In this document: positions 4,492 to 8,959 of the stretch, piece after piece
How positions within the stretch are numbered: the stretch's first letter is position 1
How the letters are laid out: each line of letters begins with the position of its first letter
Assembly: GCA_964586775.1 (NCBI GenBank)
Contig: CAZPJD010000005.1
Coordinates: forward strand, 1 to 8,959
DNA from: JADLEX01 sp964586775
GTDB lineage: Bacteria > Lernaellota > Lernaellaia > JACKCT01
DNA length: 8,959 bases
Reading direction: 5' to 3'
Made by a program: the position numbers and the translations under genes
Notes under the pieces: generated by a model
The model's input: only the letters and a program-made list of their open reading frames with translations
Database searches by the model: none
What the model was told of the DNA's origin: nothing

Positions 4492-7017
4492 ATGCGAAAT
4501 CGAGTTTTCCGGATGGTATTCGCGGCGATGGCATTGGCCGCCTGCGCGGCGTCGCCCGCCTTCGCCTACGGTCCTGCGACGCACATCGGCGAGGCGCTGC
4601 TCTACCTCGACATGCTGGCCGACGACTCCATCGCCGAGCCCAAGGGCGACGCGGAGACGATCGGCGCGGCCGAGAACCTGCCATACCTGAAGCTCGGCGC
4701 GACCTTTCCCGACATCGGCCGCGTGCTGCCGGGCGTGTACTTCGAGCCGCACGACCGCTTTTTCGCGTGGCACGTCTACGAAAAAGCGATCGCCGAATAC
4801 GAGACGACGCCGTGGAAACTCGCGTTCGCCGTGGGCTACATGATGCACGTCGGCGGCGACACGAGCGCGCAGGTGTTCCTGACGCCGCGTATGGCGATGC
4901 TCGGCGAGTGGGGCGAGCTGAGTGTCGTCGAGGGATTCTTCGACGACCACGCGGGCGGCGAAAACGAACTGCTCATCGAGGGCTGGCTCGAAATCCTCTA
5001 CGCCGATTTTTCGAACTATCTGGAACTCGCCAACGTGTTCCTCGTGGGCGGCGCGCTGGGCGAGGTGCTCGACTTCTACAACGAGGCCGCCGAGGAACAC
5101 TTCGGCCCGCCCGTGGGCGTGGCGGCGTCGCCCGCGCAAATCGCCGAGGCGCGGCGCGTGCTGGGCGAGTGGCGCGAATTCGCGCTCGCGGCCACGGGCG
5201 ATCCGCTCGCCGATGCCGCCGCGTGGATCGACACCGGCGCGTGGCGCACCGTCGCCCACGGCCCGGCGGAGCGTCCCGCGACGGCGGCGACCGATCCGCT
5301 CGTCAACCGCGACGAGCTCGACCGTCTCCTCGCCGGTCCCGCGTTCACGCAGTCCGGTTTTTGGGAGATGTACCTCAACGACTACAAGGACCTCGGCCCG
5401 ACCTACGTGCGCGAGTTCGAGCCCGGCAGCCGCTGGTACGACGAGTGGCCGAGCTGGTCGGAGCGGGTGATGAAGGCCGGGTCCGTCGGCTCGCTCGCGG
5501 GTTTGCGCCCCGGCGTCTTCGCCGCGGAGCCCGCGATCGCCGTCTACGATCTGCGCTGGACGGACGAAACGGATAGCCCCGTTTCGCAGGTCGATGCCGA
5601 CGATCCGCCGGACGAGCTGCGCGCGACGGTCACGCTCTTCGCCGTCGGCACCGCGTGCCGCGACATCACCGCGCGCATCCGGCGATACGGGATCGGCGTC
5701 GATCCGTCGCAAGACGCGGTGATCGCCCAATCCACGCAGACCATCAACACCGATCCGCACCTCTACGGCGACACGGCGCGCACCACCATCACGGTCACGG
5801 CCGATCCCTCGGCGTTCCCCACCGACGACACGCTCGGCTACGTGCTCGATCTCGTCAGCGACGCCGAGCCCGACCATCCGTTTTTCACCACGCGCTTCGA
5901 CGCCTTCTACGCGACCGACGCGATCGACATCCTTGGCCTGGGCACCTACGACATTTTGTTCGACACGTGGGATCGCTGGCCGAACTCGGTGCGTTTGGTG
6001 AATCAGGATTTCCCGGGTGGCGAGTTCATATTGCGCGTGCGCGCCCTCGACGAGGCGACCGGCGAGGCCGTGCCGGGCGCGTCGGTGACGGTCGGCGCGC
6101 GGGCGACGCTGGCCGCGAGCGCCAAGGGATACGCTGACACGGTGGTCGCCGCGGGCGATTGGGATGTGAGCGCGTCGTCGGACCTCGCCGTCGCGGGCGA
6201 CATGGTGACGGCGAGCGGCGCGGCGGGCGATGACGTGCTCGTCGTCGTGACCGCGAAACCCCGGCCCGTGGTGGATGATCCGGGCGAATACGCGACGAAC
6301 CCTGAGGGGATTCACGTGTCGTGGACCGCGCTCGATCTGGCGGGCTCGGCCGCCGTGTTCGAGGTCGCCCTCGGCACGCACTCCGGCGACGTGGATCTGC
6401 GCGCGTGGAGTGCGGTGGGGCAGGGCACGACCGCGTTCGCCCGGTTCGATCACGCGCCGCAGGACGGCGACGCGGTCTACCCGGCGGTGCGCGTGCGCGC
6501 CGGGGCGACCACGTATCCCGAGGGCGTGGGCGAGCCGATCGTCTTCGACGCATCCGCTCCGGGCGCGGCGCAGATCGCGGTCGATCCGCCGCACGTGCAT
6601 CGCAACGGCGGCGACGTGACGGTCACGATCGCGGCTGACGATCCGCACTCGGGCGTCGTGTCGCGCAAACTCGCGGTGGGGCGCACCGACGGCAGCGACG
6701 AGTTCTTCGACGAGGCCGAGGTGGCCGAGGCGACGACGCTGCACATCGGCCCGGTGCCGTACGGCTTCGACGAGGTCTTCGTGTCGGCGTGGGTGCGAAA
6801 CGGCGCGGGGTTGTGGTCCGAACGCGCGAGCGTCGCGATCCCCGTCTTCGGCGAGGCGTGGGAAGACGACGACACGACCGACGACGACGCGACCGATGAC
6901 GACGCCGCGGACGATGACGCGACGGATGACGATGCCGGCGAGGACGCGCAGTCTGATGACGACCAGGGCGGCGGGTCGAATACGTCCGAGAATGATGACG
7001 ACGGGTGTGGCTGTTAG
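4492..7017 (+). CDS. Exported zinc-dependent phospholipase C-like protein with acidic repeat tail
   Basis: An 841-aa protein. A signal sequence (1-25) has both a lipobox (LAAC, Cys18) and a signal peptidase I-like site (SPAFA, then Tyr26). The first part (about 26-240) matches the zinc-dependent phospholipase C/S1-P1-like all-helical fold: YGPATHIGEALLYL (26-39), GATFPDIG (69-76), HDRFFAWH (87-94), GYMMHVGGD (115-123) and DDH (151-153) supply the His/Asp ligands. The substrate is probably a phospholipid headgroup, but this is inferred from family. About 340-480 is a beta-rich region I do not recognise, and about 515-785 looks like Ig- or fibronectin III-like modules. The C-terminus (792-841) is a DDD-T/A-T/A repeat ending Gly-Cys-Gly-Cys, a possible cell-surface sorting or anchoring tail. 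AGGGG seven bases before the ATG at 4492 fixes the start, 11 bases after xseA. Confidence 0.75.
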   Translation: MRNRVFRMVFAAMALAACAASPAFAYGPATHIGEALLYLDMLADDSIAEPKGDAETIGAAENLPYLKLGATFPDIGRVLPGVYFEPHDRFFAWHVYEKAIAEYETTPWKLAFAVGYMMHVGGDTSAQVFLTPRMAMLGEWGELSVVEGFFDDHAGGENELLIEGWLEILYADFSNYLELANVFLVGGALGEVLDFYNEAAEEHFGPPVGVAASPAQIAEARRVLGEWREFALAATGDPLADAAAWIDTGAWRTVAHGPAERPATAATDPLVNRDELDRLLAGPAFTQSGFWEMYLNDYKDLGPTYVREFEPGSRWYDEWPSWSERVMKAGSVGSLAGLRPGVFAAEPAIAVYDLRWTDETDSPVSQVDADDPPDELRATVTLFAVGTACRDITARIRRYGIGVDPSQDAVIAQSTQTINTDPHLYGDTARTTITVTADPSAFPTDDTLGYVLDLVSDAEPDHPFFTTRFDAFYATDAIDILGLGTYDILFDTWDRWPNSVRLVNQDFPGGEFILRVRALDEATGEAVPGASVTVGARATLAASAKGYADTVVAAGDWDVSASSDLAVAGDMVTASGAAGDDVLVVVTAKPRPVVDDPGEYATNPEGIHVSWTALDLAGSAAVFEVALGTHSGDVDLRAWSAVGQGTTAFARFDHAPQDGDAVYPAVRVRAGATTYPEGVGEPIVFDASAPGAAQIAVDPPHVHRNGGDVTVTIAADDPHSGVVSRKLAVGRTDGSDEFFDEAEVAEATTLHIGPVPYGFDEVFVSAWVRNGAGLWSERASVAIPVFGEAWEDDDTTDDDATDDDAADDDATDDDAGEDAQSDDDQGGGSNTSENDDDGCGC
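6865..7014 (+). repeat. Aspartate-rich pentapeptide repeat and terminal GCGC tail
   Basis: Within the C-terminus of the preceding gene, DDD blocks recur every five residues (DDDTT, DDDAT, DDDAA, DDDAT, DDDAG; residues 792-816), a 15-bp DNA period with synonymous GAC/GAT variation. A second, Gly/Ser/Asn-containing section follows, then NDDDGCGC at the very end. No hydrophobic segment follows the cysteines, unlike MYXO-CTERM tails. The region is probably disordered and calcium-binding or a spacer. Confidence 0.7.
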
Positions 7018-7035
7018 ATTCTATAACGAAGAGCT

Positions 7036-7040
7036 GGAGG
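7036..7040 (+). promoter_or_regulatory. Strong Shine-Dalgarno site for the RES gene
   Basis: GGAGG lies six bases before the ATG at 7047. This decides against the in-frame GTG at 7005, which lies inside the upstream gene. The gap after the upstream stop is only 29 bases, with no clear promoter, so expression by read-through from the upstream operon is plausible. Confidence 0.7.
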
Positions 7041-7046
7041 ATCGAC

Positions 7047-7700
7047 ATGGCGATTAAAAAGCAATTGGAAATGTTATGCACCATTTTAAGAAATGAACAC
7101 ATACGGCTGCCTCGCGAACCACGTAGTGGCGACAAAAGTGTTGAAGACAACTATTTACAACATTTTCAAGCATTCGAACAAGAAATCACTACGGCGACAA
7201 GTAGTTGTGATTGGCCGCGTGAAATCGCGATAAATCTGAATACCGTAAATCTAATTGGGCGAACGATTAGAGAAATATTTATCGATTATTTTAGCGGCAA
7301 GTTGCAGGTGGCGTCAGAAAAATTCCGAGATTTAATTGAACTAAATCTGGACGTCAAAAAAGCGGTTGAAAAACTTACGAATTTTGCTTTTTTAGATCGA
7401 AATGCTCAAGTTGAGGAAAGTGATATCCGTCGATTACTTTATCGATGCCGAGAGTCCGATACTCCTGTCTATCTTCAACGCAAGGATCTATTTCATCTTC
7501 CGTTTGAAAAAAGAGGGGAAGTCTCAAAACAGCGATATAGCTTGCCGGGATTACCGTGCCTTTACCTTGGTGGGTCAATATTGACATGTTGGATAGAATT
7601 AGGAGAGCCAGCTCTTCACAAGTTGGCCATGTGTCGCCTTGAGGTTAGTGAAAATGTCAAGATCTATGATGTTGGATTCACGACGGAAATGATTATTTGA
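7047..7700 (+). CDS. Truncated RES-domain protein, N-terminal product ending at the TGA
   Basis: This is what would be translated if the TGA acts as a normal stop: 217 aa with the helical N-terminus (about 1-125) and the first part of the RES core, including the RYSLPGLPCLYL strand-loop and Glu184. It lacks the C-terminal section that carries the conserved Ser, so it is expected to be inactive. It has the only good ribosome binding site in the islet. Codons are AT-rich and unlike the neighbours. Confidence 0.6.
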   Translation: MAIKKQLEMLCTILRNEHIRLPREPRSGDKSVEDNYLQHFQAFEQEITTATSSCDWPREIAINLNTVNLIGRTIREIFIDYFSGKLQVASEKFRDLIELNLDVKKAVEKLTNFAFLDRNAQVEESDIRRLLYRCRESDTPVYLQRKDLFHLPFEKRGEVSKQRYSLPGLPCLYLGGSILTCWIELGEPALHKLAMCRLEVSENVKIYDVGFTTEMII

Positions 7701-7799
7701 CACATTTTAACCGCGCAGAACAGTAGAGAGCCATCGAATTATCTGAATGAGGAATTTTTTGGTTTTCTCGAAAATTATCTGACTCTTTGGCCATTAATT

Positions 7800-8228
7800 A
7801 TGGCCTTGTCGATAGACGCGTTAACCAGAAATGCGTCATTTGTCCCGGAATATGTGATCCCTCAATTATTTCTGCAGTGGATTTTGTCAAAAAACGCGGT
7901 GGCCGGAGTGCGGTACTTTTCTAATAAAATTTGCCGCAAATACAAGCGAGGTCTTTCGATGATAACTTCCAATTACGTGTTTCCGGCAAACTCATACGGC
8001 GTTAATGGTTTCTGTAAAAAATTGAAAAGTGCGTTCAATATGACAAACCCCGTTTCATGGGAGATTGCGGGGAGTGTCGTTCCTCAACCGCAAGAGTACA
8101 ATAGAAAGTTGAAGTCAATTATTGAAATATCGGGTCGCGAACTTGAATATTATAATACTGCATTTGGTGTTAACGAAAGGCGACTTTGGCCGAAAGTTCA
8201 TAGCGCGTTCTCTTGCGCTGATTTATAA
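7800..8228 (+). CDS. C-terminal RES fragment downstream of the TGA
   Basis: An open frame of 142 aa from the ATG at 7800, in the same frame as the upstream half. It has no Shine-Dalgarno before that ATG, and the coding-like sequence starts upstream of it, straight after the TGA (residues 219-250 of the joined protein, with LTLWPLI). Independent translation is therefore unlikely. It carries VIPQLFLQW, RYFSN, NYVFP and NPVSWE, which belong with the upstream RES core. The stop lies 20 bases from the convergent prenyltransferase stop. Confidence 0.4.
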   Translation: MALSIDALTRNASFVPEYVIPQLFLQWILSKNAVAGVRYFSNKICRKYKRGLSMITSNYVFPANSYGVNGFCKKLKSAFNMTNPVSWEIAGSVVPQPQEYNRKLKSIIEISGRELEYYNTAFGVNERRLWPKVHSAFSCADL

Positions 8229-8248
8229 AAGAGGCGATTAGTGAAAAG

Positions 8249-8959
8249 TTAGAACAGATACGACAGCGCGAACCCGATCTGCATGCCCATCATCATCCCG
8301 TACATGTGCTTCCAGGACGGGTGGTTTTCCGTCGTGGAGAGTTCGTCCGGGTTACGTAGCAGCAGCCAGACCGTGTAGCAGCCCCACAGCGCGAGGCCCA
8401 CGCCCATGATGTCGAGCATCAGCCGGTTGCCGGTCAGGATGCCCCAGTGCGCGCCCAGCGGAATGAGCGGGAAGGGCAGTACGAAAAACGGCGCGATCAT
8501 CCACGCGGCGGCCTTGGGTCCGTACTTCACGGGCAGCGTTTTGCAGCCGTCGGCCGCGTCGCCTTCCATGTCGGAAAAGTCCTTGGTCGTCGCCGCGCCG
8601 AGCAGGAACAGGCCAAAGATCAGGCCGATGTACCAGGGCTCCGCGGCGAAAACGGTCTTCACGCTCGACCACCCGGCGACCTTGAGCAAAATGCCGCGCG
8701 GGATGGCGATTGTGAAGTTTGCCCACCAGCCGCGCGCCTTGGTGCGAAACGGCTTGGCCGAATAGCCGTAGATGAAAAACGACGCGAACGCCACGATCAG
8801 GAAGCACTGCCAGTTGACGAGGAAGCTCATGAAGAGCGCGAGCACGTACCAGAACACGGTGACGACCGTGGCCTCGGTGATCGAGATGCGCCCGCCGGGG
8901 ATGGGCCGCGACGGCTTCGAGACGGCGTCGTTGGTCAGGTCGGTGATCTGGTTGAGCGC
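8249..8959 (-). CDS. UbiA-family prenyltransferase, 5' end beyond the window
   Basis: Integral membrane enzyme that transfers an isoprenoid chain to an acceptor ring or alcohol using divalent metal and a prenyl diphosphate. 236 residues are visible; the frame is open to the window edge, so the N-terminus is missing. The first aspartate-rich motif is NQITDLTND (8953-8927; N-xxx-D-xxx-D), followed by KPSRPIPGGRIS, as in chlorophyll synthase and geranylgeranylglycerol-phosphate synthase-like members. The second is DFSDMEGD (visible residues 127-134), followed by the family pattern G-x-KTLPVKYG. Between them is YSAKPFRTKARGWW. Several hydrophobic helices fill the rest. An internal GTG at 8857 is not the real start, because conserved sequence continues upstream. 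The substrate (quinone, heme, ether lipid or other) cannot be told. Confidence 0.88.
   Translation of the reverse strand, partial: ALNQITDLTNDAVSKPSRPIPGGRISITEATVVTVFWYVLALFMSFLVNWQCFLIVAFASFFIYGYSAKPFRTKARGWWANFTIAIPRGILLKVAGWSSVKTVFAAEPWYIGLIFGLFLLGAATTKDFSDMEGDAADGCKTLPVKYGPKAAAWMIAPFFVLPFPLIPLGAHWGILTGNRLMLDIMGVGLALWGCYTVWLLLRNPDELSTTENHPSWKHMYGMMMGMQIGFALSYLF

Larger units (their letters stand above)
7047..8228 (+). pseudogene. RES-domain protein (toxin/NAD+-degrading family) with one in-frame TGA
   Basis: A single reading frame of 393 codons, apart from TGA at 7698-7700 (codon 218). Both halves and the 33 codons between the stop and the next ATG read as one continuous protein. RES-like features are LLYRCRES (130-137), then LFHLPFEKR and QRYSLPGLPCLYLGGSILTCWIELG (148-186; Arg133 or Arg135, Tyr173 and Glu184 as likely conserved residues). 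After the TGA come YVIPQLFLQWI (269-279) and GVRYFSN (287-293), with Ser291 the likely closing Ser of the R-E-S set. RES proteins deplete NAD+ in type II toxin-antitoxin systems with an Xre-family antitoxin. Residues 1-125 form a helical N-terminal extension I do not recognise. No antitoxin is adjacent. Alternatives are a sequencing error, programmed read-through, or a selenocysteine; an inactivating nonsense mutation is favoured because neighbouring host genes use TGA as stop. The family call is from memory of motif patterns. Confidence 0.62.
7018..8248. other. AT-rich islet inserted between two convergent host genes
   Basis: Sampled lines here run about 33-37% G+C, against 70-78% in the flanking genes. 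The change coincides with the stop codon of the phospholipase-like gene on the left and the stop codon of the prenyltransferase on the right. It contains one gene, the RES-domain protein, and no recombinase, insertion sequence or tRNA. I see no convincing flanking direct repeat. The base composition and codon use point to horizontal acquisition. Confidence 0.75.

Noticed and set aside
3053..6744. Long minus-strand open frames (about 540 and 800 codons) opposite xseA and the phospholipase-like gene
   Set aside because: They are opposite strong, family-matched plus-strand genes, and their products are Arg/His-rich low-complexity translations typical of antisense shadows in GC-rich DNA.
6999..7027. 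Promoter for the RES gene around TATAAC (7022-7027)
   Set aside because: The box is acceptable but no -35-like hexamer stands at the correct distance, and the upstream side is GC-rich coding sequence.
7375..7587. Short open frames of 60-70 codons in the AT-rich islet, both strands
   Set aside because: They overlap the RES core in other frames, have no ribosome binding sites and no recognisable motifs.
7698..7740. Selenocysteine insertion at the in-frame TGA
   Set aside because: No Cys-rich or redox context surrounds the codon and no obvious GC-rich hairpin follows it; a nonsense change in an orphan toxin is simpler.
7047..8228. Alternative genetic code in which TGA is a sense codon
   Set aside because: Several host genes here (ccsB-like, thioredoxin, xseA) end at TGA at the expected place, and the RES gene uses TGG for its tryptophans, with only one TGA.

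Overview
The window is GC-rich (sampled lines of the main genes run about 70-78% G+C), has dense, mostly well-spaced genes with Shine-Dalgarno sites, and carries proteins with envelope export signals. A system II cytochrome c assembly gene, EF-hand-like and acidic 'DDD' repeat proteins, and a C-terminus ending Gly-Cys-Gly-Cys suggest an environmental Gram-negative bacterium of the delta-proteobacterial/Myxococcota-like type or a related candidate phylum. That placement is inference from style, not from a marker gene.

Layout. Positions 1-68 hold a 22-bp tandem repeat and a hairpin that overlaps the stop codon of the first gene. A ccsB/resC-type heme-handling membrane gene lies at 62-1390 on the minus strand. 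A divergent intergenic region (1391-1617) separates it from a plus-strand series: a small exported EF-hand-like protein (1618-2052), a pair of tandem hairpin repeats (2023-2079), a membrane-anchored FxLYD/DUF3426-like protein (2099-2599), a TlpA/ResA-like thioredoxin (2610-3128), xseA (3125-4480, overlapping the thioredoxin by 4 nt) and a large exported zinc-dependent phospholipase C-like protein with an acidic repeat tail (4492-7017). The spacing suggests the genes from 2099 to 7017 are one transcription unit.

From 7018 to 8248 the composition changes sharply to roughly 35-40% G+C. This islet holds one gene, a RES-domain (toxin/NAD+-degrading family) protein of about 393 codons, interrupted by a single in-frame TGA at 7698-7700. 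No Xre-type antitoxin accompanies it. The islet fits exactly between the stop codons of two convergent host genes. After it, on the minus strand, comes a UbiA-family prenyltransferase (8249-8959), whose 5' end lies outside the window.

How the genes work together: the CcsB-like protein and the thioredoxin both fit cytochrome c maturation in the envelope (heme delivery and thiol reduction). xseA is a DNA repair gene that appears to be a passenger in the operon. The RES gene looks like a recent horizontal arrival, probably inactivated. The best candidates for something unusual are the RES gene with its in-frame TGA, the tandem hairpin repeat that forms the end of a coding region, the extra membrane block in CcsB, and the acidic Cys-terminated tail of the phospholipase-like protein.
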